Under the pieces are notes generated by a model. The model saw nothing but the letters and a program-made list of their open reading frames with translations. It ran no database searches and was not told the DNA's origin. A program made the position numbers and the translations under genes. A stretch of DNA of 64,000 nt from CADEEN01 sp963816315 (GTDB lineage Bacteria > Pseudomonadota > Gammaproteobacteria > Burkholderiales > Burkholderiaceae_C): positions 124,001 through 188,000 of the forward strand of contig CAWFJZ010000036.1 of assembly GCA_963816315.1 (NCBI GenBank), read 5' to 3'. Of the stretch, positions 26,192 to 36,907 are shown in pieces. Positions within the stretch are counted from its first letter, which is position 1. Each line of letters starts with the position of its first letter.

Positions 26192-29100
26192 ATGACCGAG
26201 CTTGCCGCCGACTACAAGGCCCTGGCCGCCTACCGCCCGAAGCACAAGGTGCGCTTCGTCACCGCGGCGTCGCTGTTCGACGGCCACGACGCCGCGATCA
26301 ACATCATGCGCCGCATCCTGATGGGCATGGGCGCCGAGGTCATCCACCTCGGCCACAACCGCTCGGTCGATGAGGTGGTGACCGCGGCGCTGCAGGAGGA
26401 CGCGCAGGGCATCGCCGTCAGTTCGTACCAGGGCGGGCATGTCGAGTACTTCAAATACATGGTCGAGCTGCTGCGCGCGCGCGGCGGTGAAGGCGTGCAG
26501 GTGTTCGGTGGCGGCGGCGGTGTCATCGTGCCGGCGGAGATCCGTGAGCTCGCCGAGCAGGGCGTGCGCATCTTCAGCCCGGAAGACGGGCAGCGCATGG
26601 GGCTGCAGGGGATGATCGGCGAGATGGTGATGCGCTGCGATGTCGATCTCGCGGCGAAGGCTCCCAAGGTTGCCGCTGCGGTTGCCGGTCATGGTGAAAC
26701 GGCGTGGCGTGTTCTGGCGCAGCTGATCACGGCGCTGGAGAACGGCAGCGCCGATGCGAAGTTGAAGACCGCGCTGCACGACGCCGCCAAGTCATCGAAA
26801 GCGCCGGTGCTCGGCGTCACCGGCACCGGTGGCGCCGGTAAATCTTCGCTGACCGACGAGCTGATCCGCCGCCTGCGGCTGGACCAGGACGATGCGCTCT
26901 CCATCGCAGTGATCTCGATCGACCCGTCGCGGCGCAAGAGTGGCGGCGCGCTGCTCGGCGACCGCATCCGCATGAACGCGATCGGGCCTTGGAGCGCGGG
27001 TCCTCGCGTCTTCATGCGCAGCCTGGCCACGCGCGAGGCCGGCAGCGAGATCAGCGCCGCGCTGCCCGACGTGCTCGCGGCGTGCAAGGCGGCGGGCTTT
27101 GACCTCGTCATCGTCGAGACCTCGGGCATCGGCCAGGGCGACGCGGCGATCGTGCCGCATGTCGATATCCCGCTGTACGTGATGACGCCCGAGTACGGCG
27201 CGGCCAGCCAGTTGGAGAAGATCGACATGCTCGACTTTGCCGAGTTGGTCGCCATCAACAAGTTCGATCGCAAGGGCGCCGCCGACGCGCAGCGAGATGT
27301 CGCCAAGCAAGTGCAGCGCAACCGCGAAGCGTTCAAGCAGATGCCCGACGAGATGCCGGTCTTCGGCACGATGGCCAGCCGCTTCAACGACGACGGCGTC
27401 ACGGCGCTGTATCAGGCCATCAAGGCACGGCTGATCGACAAAGGCCTGGCGTTGAAAGCCGGCCGCCTGCCTGCGGTCGCGACGCGCCACAGCACGCACC
27501 AGGTGCCGATCGTGCCCCCGGCGCGTGTGCGCTACCTGGCCGACATCGCCGACACCGTGCGCGGCTACAAGCGCCGTGCGCGCGAGCAGGCCGCCCTGGC
27601 GCGCGAAGTGCAGCAACTGCGCGCGGCAGCCCAGATGCTCACCGTCGGCAAGCCCGACAAACCGCGCGCCGCCGAAGCCGCGATCTCGCTGGCCGAAGAG
27701 CGCGAAACCAGGCTCGACCCGCAGGCGAAAAAACTGCTGATGATGTGGCCCGACATGCAGCGCGCGTACGCCGGCGACGAGTACGTGGTGAAGATTCGCG
27801 ACAAGGAAATCCGCACGCAGCTCACGCACACCACGCTGAGTGGCAACAAGATTCGCAAGGTCGTGCTGCCAACGTACGAAGACCACGGCGAGTTGCTGAA
27901 GTGGCTGCTGCTCGACAACGTGCCCGGCAGCTTCCCGTACACCTCCGGCGTCTTCGCCTTCAAGCGCGAAGGCGAAGATCCGACGCGCATGTTCGCCGGC
28001 GAGGGCGATGCGTTCCGCACCAACCGCCGCTTCAAGGTTGTCAGCGAAGGCCTGCCGGCCAAACGCCTGTCCACCGCGTTCGACTCGGTCACGCTCTACG
28101 GCGCCGACCCCGACCCGCGGCCCGACATCTACGGCAAGGTCGGCAACAGCGGTGTGTCCATCGCCACGCTCGACGACATGAAGGTGCTTTACGGCGGCTT
28201 CGACCTGACGAACCCGAGCACGAGTGTGAGCATGACGATCAACGGCCCGGCGCCGACGATCCTGGCAATGTTCATGAACACCGCGATCGACCAGAACCTG
28301 GACAAGTTCCGCAGCGACAACAAGAGACAGCCCACCGACACCGAAGCCGCGAAGATCCGCGAGTGGACGCTGGCCAATGTGCGCGGCACGGTGCAGGCCG
28401 ACATCCTGAAGGAAGACCAGGGCCAGAACACCTGCATCTTCTCGACCGAGTTCAGCCTGAAGGTGATGGGCGACATCGCCGAGTTTTTCGTCCACCACGA
28501 CGTGCGCAACTTCTACTCAGTGAGCATCAGCGGCTATCACATCGCCGAGGCCGGTGCGAACCCGATCAGCCAGCTCGCGTTCACGCTGTCGAACGGCTTC
28601 ACGTTCGTCGAAGCCTATCTGGCGCGCGGCATGCACGTCGATGATTTCGCGCCGAACCTGAGCTTCTTCTTCTCCAACGGCATGGACCCCGAGTACACCG
28701 TGATGGGCCGCGTGGCGCGCCGCATCTGGGCCACGGCGATGCGCGACCGCTATGGCGCGAACGAGCGCAGCCAGAAGCTGAAGTACCACATCCAAACGTC
28801 AGGACGCTCGCTGCACGCGCAGGAAATCGCCTTCAACGACATCCGCACGACGCTGCAGGCGCTGATCGCCGTGTACGACAACTGCAACTCGCTGCACACC
28901 AACGCCTACGACGAAGCGATCACGACGCCGACCGAAGAGAGCGTGCGCCGCGCGATGGCGATCCAGCTCATCATCAACCGCGAATGGGGCCTGGCGAAAA
29001 ACGAGAACCCGAACCAGGGCGCGTTCGTCATCGACGAGCTGACCGAGTTGGTCGAAGAAGCGGTGCTGCGGGAGTTCGAGAAGATCACCGAGCGCGGCGG

Positions 29101-29483
29101 CGTGCTCGGTGCGATGGAAACGGGTTATCAGCGCGGCAAGATCCAGGAAGAGTCGATGCACTACGAGATGCAGAAACACACCGGCGAGTACCCGATCATC
29201 GGCGTCAACACCTTCCGCAACCCGCATGGCGAGGCGGTGTCCGGGTCACATCGAACTGGCGCGTTCGACGGAGGAAGAAAAGCAGTCGCAGTTGAAACGG
29301 CTCGCCGACTTTCACACGACCCATGCGAAGCAGGCGCCGGCGATGTTGAAGCGCCTTCAGCAGGCCGTGATCGACAACAGGAACGTCTTCGACGTGCTGA
29401 TGGACGCCGTGCGCGTCTGCTCGCTCGGCCAGATCACGAGCGCGCTGTTCGAGGTGGGTGGGCAGTACCGGCGCAGCATGTAG
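26192..29483 (+). CDS. icmF: Fused isobutyryl-CoA mutase IcmF (one indel)
   Basis: A B12-dependent mutase of about 1096 residues that interconverts isobutyryl-CoA and n-butyryl-CoA. Order: B12-binding domain (SLFDGHDAAINIMRRIL, SSYQGGHVEYFKYM), MeaB-like GTPase chaperone (GVTGTGGAGKSSLTDEL near 210, NKFDRKGA), then the mutase barrel (VKIRDKEIRTQLTHTTLSG, DQNLDKFRSDN, YHIAEAGANP). An extra T at about 29,240 breaks the frame at GEAV; removing it restores PGHIELARSTEEEK through to the stop at 29483, and the length then matches IcmF. The ATG at 26192 follows a probable operator palindrome. Substrate specificity beyond the IcmF class was not assessed. Confidence 0.93.
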
Positions 29484-29561
29484 CTGGAGAAAACGCTCGT
29501 TGCGCGCACACTCACATCAAGGCAAGTTACGGCCGAACCGACCGACCTGAGGACGAATTGC

Positions 29562-29795
29562 ATGCTGACACTTCAGACAGAGCAGCGCGTGTACGAAGCA
29601 TCATTGCCTCGGATGCTCGAAGAACACGACGGCAAGTTTGTCGTCATCCAGGGCAGCGAAGTTCACAATGTGCTGGGTACCTACGAAGAGGCGCTGAATT
29701 GGGGCTACGACCGGTTCGACCTGACGCCGTTCTTCGTGAAGCAGATCAGTGCTGAGGAACATGTCGCGCACTTCTCGCGCGATCTTGGTCCGTGA
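29562..29795 (+). CDS. DUF5678-type small protein
   Basis: A 77-residue soluble protein with FVVIQGSEVHNVLGTYEEAL and FFVKQISAEEHVAHF. It resembles DUF5678 domain proteins that often precede a bacterial retropepsin-like gene. Its stop overlaps the GTG start of the next gene (GTGA). Function unknown. Confidence 0.7.
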   Translation: MLTLQTEQRVYEASLPRMLEEHDGKFVVIQGSEVHNVLGTYEEALNWGYDRFDLTPFFVKQISAEEHVAHFSRDLGP

Positions 29796-30043
29796 GAAGC
29801 CTGACCGTACCGATACTGACTTCTGGCGCGCTGATCGAGGTCCATCTCGGGCTCGTCTATGACGTGAGCCTTGTCCTCGGCGGCTTGGCCACCGTGAGCT
29901 CGCTGGGCATCGATCCGCTGCCTGTCATGGCCACTGCCTTCATCAACCACCCCTTCGAGGGTCTGTTGGGCCGCGATGTGCTTTCTCGCCTGCAAATGGC
30001 ATGGCGAGGTCCGACGCAGAGCTTGACGCTTTCGTATCCATGA
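29792..30043 (+). pseudogene. Internally deleted retropepsin-like protein
   Basis: An 83-residue open frame. Its N-terminal strand (LTVPILTSGALIEVHLG) and C-terminal half (LVYDVSLVL, then FEGLLGRDVLSRLQMAW) resemble the two ends of bacterial retropepsin-like aspartyl proteases. The middle, which should carry the catalytic Asp-Thr/Ser-Gly motif, is missing, and the joint is in frame at HLG-LVYD. The protein is about half the usual length and should be proteolytically dead. The GTG start overlaps the DUF5678 stop. It could still be expressed as a short protein, but the simplest reading is a deletion remnant. Confidence 0.55.
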
Positions 30044-30130
30044 GCGGCGGTCTTCGTGGCGCAAAATCACTCGAAACGAGTCCGATGATTGTTCCGCTCG
30101 CCACTGGCGGGTTACTGAAAGGAGCGCGTG

Positions 30131-30421
30131 ATGGCAAATGAGAATGTGTCCTACGAAGCCTTTGAATCCTCCGCCCGCGCCGAAGGCTTCGACGAAGTGC
30201 TGGTGCGCGAGTGGAAGCCCGGGCAGGTGCTCGACACGCACACGCATCCCTTCGCCGTCAAGGCGCTGGTGGTGAGCGGTGAGTTCTGGCTCACCCAAGG
30301 CGAGCAGGTGCGCCACTTGCAGTCGGGCGATTGGTTCGAGCTCGCGCGCGACGTGCCGCATGCCGAGCGCTACGGTGAACATGGCGCCACTTTCTGGGCG
30401 GCGCGGCGGCACGCGGGTTGA
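30131..30421 (+). CDS. Cupin-domain protein
   Basis: A 96-residue single cupin barrel. Metal-ligand motifs are LDTHTHPFAVKALVVSGE and, near the end, LARDVPHAERYGEHGATFW. The ATG at 30131 has ggag at optimal distance; a GTG three bases earlier is possible. Its stop overlaps the region just before the aldo/keto reductase start, so the two are probably co-transcribed. Substrate unknown. Confidence 0.85.
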   Translation: MANENVSYEAFESSARAEGFDEVLVREWKPGQVLDTHTHPFAVKALVVSGEFWLTQGEQVRHLQSGDWFELARDVPHAERYGEHGATFWAARRHAG

Positions 30422-30423
30422 GC

Positions 30424-31389
30424 ATGCAACAGCGCCCGCTCGGCCGCTCCGGCCTTTCGACTGCGCCGCTGGCCTTCGGCGGCAACGTCTTCGGCTGGAC
30501 GGCCGATGAAGCGACTTCGTTTCGCCTGCTCGACGCCTTCGTCGGCGCGGGCTTCAACCTCATCGACACGGCCGATGTTTATTCGCGCTGGGCGCCCGGG
30601 CACCAGGGCGGCGAGTCGGAGACCGTCATCGGCCGCTGGTTGAAGAAAAGCGGCAAGCGCAACAACGTGCTGATCGCGACCAAGGTCGGCAAGCCGATGG
30701 GCGACGAAGGCGAGGGTCGCACGGGCCTGTCGCCGAAGTGGATCCGCCAAGCCGTCGATGACTCGCTGCGCCGCTTGCAGACCGACCACATCGATCTCTA
30801 CCAGTCGCACGACGACGACGCGACCGTGCCGCTCGAAGACACGCTCGGCACTTACGCCGACTTGATCCGTGCCGGCAAGGTGCGCGCCATCGGTGCCTCG
30901 AACCACAGCGCGGCGCGGTTGGCGCAGGCGCTCGACACCAGCGAGCGCCTGGGCCTGCCGCGCTACGAGACGCTGCAGCCGCTGTACAACCTGGCCGACC
31001 GCGAACCGTACGAGGCCGAGCTGGAGCCGCTGGTGCGTGCGCGCGGTATCGGCGTGATCAACTTCTTCGGCCTGGCGCGCGGCTTTCTGACCGGCAAGTA
31101 CCGCAGCGAGGCCGACCTCGCCAAGAGCCCGCGCGGCGGTGGCGTCAAGCAGGCCTACTTCAACGAGCGCGGCTTTCGCATCCTGGCGGCGCTCGACGAC
31201 GCTGCCGTGGCGTGCGACGCGACGCCGGCGCAGGTGGCGCTGGCGTGGCAGATGGCGCGGCCGGGACTGACGGCGCCGATCGCCAGCGCGACATCGGTGG
31301 CGCAGTTCGAGGAACTCGCCCGCGCTGCGACGTTGACGCTCGACGCGCCGACCGTCGCTGCGCTGGACCGCGCCAGCGCCTGGCGCTGA
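30424..31389 (+). CDS. Aldo/keto reductase
   Basis: A 321-residue NADPH-dependent oxidoreductase with a TIM-barrel fold. The tetrad residues are visible in LIDTADVYS (Asp, Tyr), LIATKVGKP (Lys) and LYQSHDDDAT (His). The N-terminus QRPLGRSGLSTAPLAFGGN and the cofactor-binding end PIASATSVAQFEELAR fit the YajO/PhnB-like group. ATG 30424 is preferred over TTG 30418. It lies next to a cupin gene and converges with an ABM-domain gene 7 bp later. The natural substrate cannot be told. Confidence 0.93.
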   Translation: MQQRPLGRSGLSTAPLAFGGNVFGWTADEATSFRLLDAFVGAGFNLIDTADVYSRWAPGHQGGESETVIGRWLKKSGKRNNVLIATKVGKPMGDEGEGRTGLSPKWIRQAVDDSLRRLQTDHIDLYQSHDDDATVPLEDTLGTYADLIRAGKVRAIGASNHSAARLAQALDTSERLGLPRYETLQPLYNLADREPYEAELEPLVRARGIGVINFFGLARGFLTGKYRSEADLAKSPRGGGVKQAYFNERGFRILAALDDAAVACDATPAQVALAWQMARPGLTAPIASATSVAQFEELARAATLTLDAPTVAALDRASAWR

Positions 31390-31396
31390 CCAACAA

Positions 31397-31759
31397 TCAG
31401 CGCCGGATCCCGCCGGGCTCCAAGACGAAGAACTGCGGCTTCAAGCCGGCCATCGGCGCGCGCAGCTTCTCAATCTCGGCTGCGGGGCCGTGGACTTCGA
31501 GGCGCGCGATGTCGGAGATCTTCAGCGCTTCGCCGAGCAGCGCGCCGACGTTGTCCAGATGGGCCAGCAACGCGCCGGCATCGTCATAACCCTCGCGGCA
31601 ATGTGCGGTGTCGCCGTCGAACGAGAACGCGTAGTGCACGCAGCCTTTCTCGCTCTTCGTGCGCTCGACGAACCCGGCCACGCCGGCGCGGAAGGCGGCG
31701 AGCTGGCCGGGCCTGACCTTGAAGTATGGAACGAGCGTGCAAACGGTGTCGGCGGCCAT
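31397..31759 (-). CDS. Antibiotic-biosynthesis-monooxygenase-like (ABM) protein
   Basis: A 120-residue dimeric alpha/beta-barrel-type protein: VPYFKVRPGQLAAFRAGVAG, then SEKGCVHYAFSFDGDTAHCR and GYDDAGALLAHLDNVGALL. The ABM fold includes quinol monooxygenases and many proteins of unknown role. It is alone on this strand, convergent with the aldo/keto reductase. The frame is intact. Confidence 0.8.
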   Translation of the reverse strand: MAADTVCTLVPYFKVRPGQLAAFRAGVAGFVERTKSEKGCVHYAFSFDGDTAHCREGYDDAGALLAHLDNVGALLGEALKISDIARLEVHGPAAEIEKLRAPMAGLKPQFFVLEPGGIRR

Positions 31760-31952
31760 CGGCGTCTCCTTGATTGGGGACTGGCATGCTACGACCGCGT
31801 TGCGGTTCTTCCAAGAGGCGGGGCCCTGAACGCCTCGTCCCCCGGTATCTGCAGCGCCATGTCGGCCCGCAGTGACACAGTGCTCGTTTCCAGCTCGTTT
31901 GTATTGACCTCACGCAGGCCATCTTGCCGCGAGCGGCGCACACAATTCACGC

Positions 31953-33743
31953 ATGGCATCTTCGACACCACCGCGCAGGAGCGACGCGCTGCGCCTGGCA
32001 CAGCAGGCTTGGAAGCTGTTGCACATCGACTCGGCGCGCGCCGTCGCGCTGGCCGATGACGCGCTGGCCAAGGCGCTGGCGCGTGGCGATGCGGCCGGCG
32101 AGGGCTGGGCCCGCCTGGCGCGCGGCTTTCACCTCATCTACTTCGCGCGGCCGCGCATCGCCGCGCCCGAGTTGCGCGCAGCACAGCAGATCTTCGAACG
32201 GCGCGGCGATGCCAGCGGCCGCATCCTCGCCCAGACCGGCCTGGCGCGCGGCCTCTGGCGCGAGGGCCGCTACGACGAATCGCTGCAGCTCGTGCTGGCG
32301 CTGCGTGATGAAGGCCTGGCGGCGCTGCGCCACGACCAGCGCGGCTTGCTGCTCAACACGATTGCCGGTTGCTACTCGGCGCGCAACGAATCCGAGCAAG
32401 CTTTTGCCTACATGTACCAGGCGTTGCGCGACGCGCCGCCGGCGCGCGGCCACGGCTACGACGCGGTGCTGCATTGCAATCTGGCGCACGAGCTGATGCA
32501 GCTCGGCGATTACGACGAGGCAGGCAAGCATGTCGAGGCCGGCCTGGCGCGCTTCGACCACGCCAGGAACCCGCGCCTGGCCAGCGTGCTGTGGGTCAAC
32601 CGCATCATCATCAAGACCGAGCTCGGCCGCGCCGCCGAAGTGCTGCCGGACATCGAGCGCGTCGTCGCCATGCCCACCGATGCCAGCGGCCGTGGCGCGT
32701 TGACGCCGCACTTCGAGACGATGGCGATCGCCGCCTTCAGCGCCGGCGACGTAGCGCTCGGGCGCCGGCTCGTCATGCGCGCGCGCGAGGTCGAGCGCGA
32801 GCCGATCGTCGAAGAGCAGCTCGAACTGGCGTTGGCCGAAGCGCTGCTGGCCCGTGCCGAAGGCGACCTGCCGCGTGCCGCGGCGCAGCTCGAAGCCGCG
32901 CACGATCGCGCCGCCGCCGGCGACCTCGGTGTCAGCTTGCGCGTGCGCTGCGCCGTCCACCTGCTGCAGTCGCAGGTGCAGGAAGCGCAAGGCCACACCG
33001 CGGCGGCGCTGGCGGCCGTGCGCGAGTGGCAGCGCCTGTCGGTCGAGCGCGCGCAGATGGCCTCGCGCGCGCATTACCAGGCCGCGGCCTTGCAGACCGA
33101 GTTGCTGCTGCTGCAGCACAAGCTCGACGAAAAAGATGCACAGCGATGCGCCACCGAACGCGCCCGCGCCGAACTCGAGGCCGCCAACCACGCGCTGTCG
33201 CAGAAGATGAGCGAGGTCCAGGCGCTGCAGGCAGCGCTGCGCCAGCAGGCCACGCGCGACGAGCTCACCGGCCTGTTCAACCGCCGCCACCTCAACAACA
33301 CGCTGCCGGCGATGTGGGCCTTGGCGCAGCGCGAGCACAAACCGCTGGCCGCGGTGATCATCGACCTCGACCATTTCAAGCGCGTCAACGACGAGCGCGG
33401 CCACGATGCCGGCGACCGCCTGCTCGCCGCCTTCGGCCGCGTGCTGGTGGCCAACCTGCGCAAGAGCGACGTCGCCTGCCGTTACGGCGGCGAAGAGTTC
33501 TGCGTGCTGATGCCCGAAACCGACGCGGTCGGCGCGCGGCGCAAGATCGCAGCGCTGTTGAAGCGCTGGCGCGTCGAATCGCTGATGCAGGGTGCGGTCG
33601 GCGACGCCGGCACGAGTTTTTCGGCCGGCATCGCTGACTCGTTGTGCATCGCCGAAAGCTGGCAGGCGCTGTTGAAGCGCGCCGACGACGAACTGCTGCT
33701 GGCCAAACGCGAGGGGCGCAACCGCGTGCTCGTGGCGGCCTGA
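31953..33743 (+). CDS. TPR-GGDEF diguanylate cyclase
   Basis: A 596-residue soluble protein. Residues 10-370 are helical repeats of TPR type, followed by a coiled coil (about 380-430) and a GGDEF domain (about 430-590). The catalytic half-site reads RYGGEEF near residue 511. Five residues before it is RKSD, an RxxD product-inhibition site. Together with DELTGLFNRRHLNN and DLDHFKRVND this predicts an active, c-di-GMP-inhibited cyclase. No membrane segment is present, so the signal is probably cytoplasmic through the TPR part. Monocistronic. Confidence 0.93.
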   Translation: MASSTPPRRSDALRLAQQAWKLLHIDSARAVALADDALAKALARGDAAGEGWARLARGFHLIYFARPRIAAPELRAAQQIFERRGDASGRILAQTGLARGLWREGRYDESLQLVLALRDEGLAALRHDQRGLLLNTIAGCYSARNESEQAFAYMYQALRDAPPARGHGYDAVLHCNLAHELMQLGDYDEAGKHVEAGLARFDHARNPRLASVLWVNRIIIKTELGRAAEVLPDIERVVAMPTDASGRGALTPHFETMAIAAFSAGDVALGRRLVMRAREVEREPIVEEQLELALAEALLARAEGDLPRAAAQLEAAHDRAAAGDLGVSLRVRCAVHLLQSQVQEAQGHTAAALAAVREWQRLSVERAQMASRAHYQAAALQTELLLLQHKLDEKDAQRCATERARAELEAANHALSQKMSEVQALQAALRQQATRDELTGLFNRRHLNNTLPAMWALAQREHKPLAAVIIDLDHFKRVNDERGHDAGDRLLAAFGRVLVANLRKSDVACRYGGEEFCVLMPETDAVGARRKIAALLKRWRVESLMQGAVGDAGTSFSAGIADSLCIAESWQALLKRADDELLLAKREGRNRVLVAA

Positions 33744-33755
33744 ACATCGTGCCAC

Positions 33756-33771
33756 GTAGGCGAAAGCCTAC
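33756..33771. other. Small GNRA-capped hairpin
   Basis: GTAGGC-GAAA-GCCTAC lies 13 bp after the cyclase stop codon. No T-run follows, so it is not a classical terminator. It could protect the 3' end or be chance. Confidence 0.35.
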
Positions 33772-33827
33772 ACGCGAAGCACCCGCCTCTGACAGCCGCA
33801 GCCGCGCGCGGCCGGCACATTAGGTGG

Positions 33828-34589
33828 ATGCCGCTGTGCACCCTGTCGCGTCCGAGCCTGCGAGTTCTGTCCCTGAACGCCCACAAGGGCTTCACCTTCT
33901 TCAACCGCCGCTTCGTGCTGCGCGAGTTGCGTGAGGCAGTGCGCGCGGTGGCGGCCGATCTGGTGTTCGTGCAGGAAGTGATCGGCAGCCATGCCCATCA
34001 CGCCAAGCGGCACAAGGATTGGCCGGCGACGCCGCAGTACGAGTACCTGGCCGACACGCTGTGGAGCGACCATGCCTACGGCCGCAACGCCGTCTATCCG
34101 CATGGCGATCACGGCAACGCGCTGCTGTCACGCTACCCGATCCGCTCGCACCGCAATCACGATGTCAGCAGCGGCGGCAACGAGGCGCGCGGTTTCCTGC
34201 ATTGCGTGCTCGACGTCTCGGGCGCGATGGTGCACGCGATCTGCGTCCACCTCGGCCTGTTCGAGCGCGAGCGCCGCCACCAGCTCGATCTGCTCTGCCG
34301 CCTGATCGAGCGCGAGGTGCCCGCCGATGCGCCGCTGGTCGTGGCCGGCGATTTCAACGACTGGCGCGAGCGAGCGCACGAGTGCCTGTCGAAGGGCGCC
34401 GGGCTGCGAGATGTCTTCGTCAGCGCGACCGGGCGCGCCGCGCGCACCTTCCCGGCGCGTTGGCCGCTGCTGGCGCTGGACCGCATCTACGTGCGCAACG
34501 CGCACGCGTCGCAGCCGTTGGTGCTCGGCCGGAAGCCCTGGTCGCACCTGTCGGACCACGCGCCGCTGGCCGCCGAGCTGCAATGGTGA
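33828..34589 (+). CDS. ybhP: Endonuclease/exonuclease/phosphatase family protein (YbhP-like)
   Basis: A 253-residue metal-dependent EEP-fold hydrolase. Catalytic segments are LSLNAHKG, FVQEVIGSHAHH, VVAGDFNDWRERAHE and the terminal SDHAPLAAEL. It is followed 7 bp later by clsB and then ybhN, the same order as ybhP-clsB-ybhN in Escherichia coli. A lipid-head-group or phosphodiester role linked to cardiolipin metabolism is an inference from this order. Confidence 0.9.
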   Translation: MPLCTLSRPSLRVLSLNAHKGFTFFNRRFVLRELREAVRAVAADLVFVQEVIGSHAHHAKRHKDWPATPQYEYLADTLWSDHAYGRNAVYPHGDHGNALLSRYPIRSHRNHDVSSGGNEARGFLHCVLDVSGAMVHAICVHLGLFERERRHQLDLLCRLIEREVPADAPLVVAGDFNDWRERAHECLSKGAGLRDVFVSATGRAARTFPARWPLLALDRIYVRNAHASQPLVLGRKPWSHLSDHAPLAAELQW

Positions 34590-34596
34590 GGCGGCG

Positions 34597-35893
34597 ATGA
34601 GCGTGCGCGACATGTGGCAGCGGGTGCGCCGTGCGTGGACCACGGGCAACCGCTTCGAGTTGCTCGAAAACGGTGAGCAGTACTACCCGGCGGTGTTCGA
34701 CGCCATCGCCCAGCGCGCAACACGAAGTGATGCTGGAGACCTTCATCCTGTTCGAAGACAAGGTCGGGCTCGAGCTGCAGCGTGTGCTGCAGGGAGCTGC
34801 GCAGCGCGGCGTGCGTGTCGATCTCACCGTCGATGGTTGGGGCACGCCGGAGTTGTCGCAGGCGTACGTCGCGCCGCTCGAAGCCGCCGGCGTGCGCGTG
34901 CGCGCGTTCGATGCGCAACCGCGCGTGCTCGGGCTGCGGCTGCACTGGTTTCGCCGCATGCACCGCAAGATCGTCGTCGTCGATGGTCGCAGCGCGTTCG
35001 TCGGCGGCATCAACTTCTCGGCCGACCACCTCGGCGACTTCGGCCCCGATGCCAAGCAGGACTACGCGGTGCGCTTCGAAGGGCCGCTGGTGGCGCAGGT
35101 GCGCCGCTTTGCGCTCAAGCAGATCGGCCAGGCGCACCGGCCGCTGCCGCCCGTGGCACAGCCCGCGGCGGCCGACGCCGAAGTCGGCACGGTGGAAGCG
35201 ATGTTCGTCACGCGCGACAACGGCCGACAGCGCGACACCATCGAGCGCGAGTACCGCGCCGCGATCCGCGCCGCGCGCAGCGAGGTGGTGATCGCCAACG
35301 CCTACTTCTTCCCCGGCTATCGCCTGCTGCGGGCGCTGCGCCGCGCGGCGCGCCGCGGCGTCAAGGTGAGCCTGATCCTGCAAGGCCAGCCCGACATGGC
35401 CATCGTGCGCACCGCCGCGCAATTGCTGCACCGGCGCTTGGTCCAGGCCGGCGTCGATGTCTATGAGTACTGCCAGCGGCCGCTGCACGGCAAGGTGGCG
35501 GTGATCGACGGCGTCTGGGCCACGGTCGGTTCGAGCAATCTCGACCCGCTCTCTCTGGCGCTCAACCTCGAAGCCAACGTGATGATCCGCGACCGCGAGT
35601 TCGCGGCCGTGCTGCGCGCCAACCTCGACGGGCTGATGCGCGATCACTGCACGCGGCTCGACCCCGACTCGTTTGCGCGGCAACCGCGCTGGCGCGTGTG
35701 GACGGAGACGCTGGCCTACCACCTGACGCGGCACTTCCCGGCGTGGGCCGGCTGGCTGCCGGCCCACGCGCCGGCGATCAAGCGCGTGTCGCCGTCGCCG
35801 TTGCCGACGACCGCCAGCGATGGATCGTCGCTGCGGGGGCCCAAGGACGGGGCCAGCGATGGGCCGGCGATCGACATCGGACAGGTGCGGTGA
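34597..35893 (+). CDS. clsB: Cardiolipin synthase B (one indel)
   Basis: A phospholipase-D-superfamily enzyme, about 431 residues after removal of one extra C at about 34,714. The two HKD motifs are MHRKIVVVDGRSAFVGGIN and LHGKVAVIDGVWATVGSSN. The true N-terminus is MSVRDMWQRVRRAWTTGN from the ATG at 34597; the break lies between FDAIAQ and AQHEVMLETFILFEDKVG. ClsB-type enzymes make cardiolipin from phosphatidylglycerol and other lipids. Its stop overlaps the GTG start of ybhN. Confidence 0.92.
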
Positions 35894-36907
35894 GCGCGCG
35901 CACCGCCGACGCGGGTGCGGCGCATTCGCCACGGACAGGCGGCTGGCGCGCCCTGGTGCGCCAGCGTTGGTTCGGGCCGGTGTTGGCGCTGCTGTTGCTG
36001 GCTCTCGTCGGCTGGCTCGTCGCCGACCCTATGCGCGAGATCGATTGGGGCCAGGTGCGCGCGGCGCTCGCGGCCTTGCGCGCGCCGACGCTGATCATTG
36101 CAGCCGTGCTCGTGCTGGCCAGCCACCTCACCTATGCGTCGTACGAACTCATCGGCCGGCGCTACGTCGGCCACGATCTGTCCACGGCGCGCGTGCTCGG
36201 CGTCGGCTTCGTCAGCTATGCGTTCAACCTCAACCTCGGCTCGCTGGTCGGCGGCGTCGGCTTTCGCCTTCGGCTGTACAGCAAGCTCGGCCTCGACGCC
36301 GGGCAGATCGGGCGGCTGATCGTCTTGAGCCTCGTCACCAACTGGTCCGGCTGGCTGCTGCTGGCCGGCGTCACGTTCGCGCTGCGGCAGATCGCGTTGC
36401 CGCCGGCGCTTTCCGGTCTCGACCGGCTTGATGCAGGTGCTGGGCGTCGTCATGGTGGCGCTGCCGCTGGCCTACGTCGCAGCCTGCTTCTTCGGCAAGC
36501 GCCGCGAATGGACGTGGCGCACGCACCGCTTCACGCTGCCGAGCGGGCGCCTGGCGCTGGCGCAGCTCGCCCTGTCGTCGCTGAACTGGGCGCTCATCGG
36601 CGCCATCGTCTGGCAGTTGATGCCGCGCGAACTGAGTTACGGCACGGTGCTGGCGACGCAGTTGAGCGCCGCGGTGATCGCCGTGCCGACGCATGTGCCC
36701 GGCGGCCTGGGCGTGCTCGAAGCGGTTTACGTTGCGGTGCTCGGCGCGCGCGTGCCAACGGCCTCGCTGCTGGCCGCGCTGCTGGCGTTTCGCGCGCTCT
36801 ACTACGTGTTGCCGCTGGCCGTGGCCGCGGCGCTGCACCTGGCGCTCGAGCTCGGTGCGCGGCGCCGCGCCAAGGGCGCGCTCAATCCGACTTGCCGAGC
36901 AGCGTGA
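35890..36907 (+). CDS. ybhN: YbhN/LPG-synthase-TM-like membrane protein (one indel)
   Basis: A polytopic membrane protein (UPF0104, lysylphosphatidylglycerol synthase TM region), about 338 residues once an extra C near 36,413 is removed. Membrane segments start at VLALLLLALVGWLVA and include GSLVGGVGFRLRLYSKLGL and the conserved THVPGGLGVLEAVYVAVL. The break divides IALPPALS from VSTGLMQVLGVVMVAL. The GTG start overlaps the clsB stop. The 3' end overlaps a convergent gene by 26 bp. Confidence 0.88.

Noticed and set aside
29240..29250. Programmed frameshift in icmF
   Set aside because: There is no slippery heptamer, and the same type of one-base insertion occurs in many other genes of the window.
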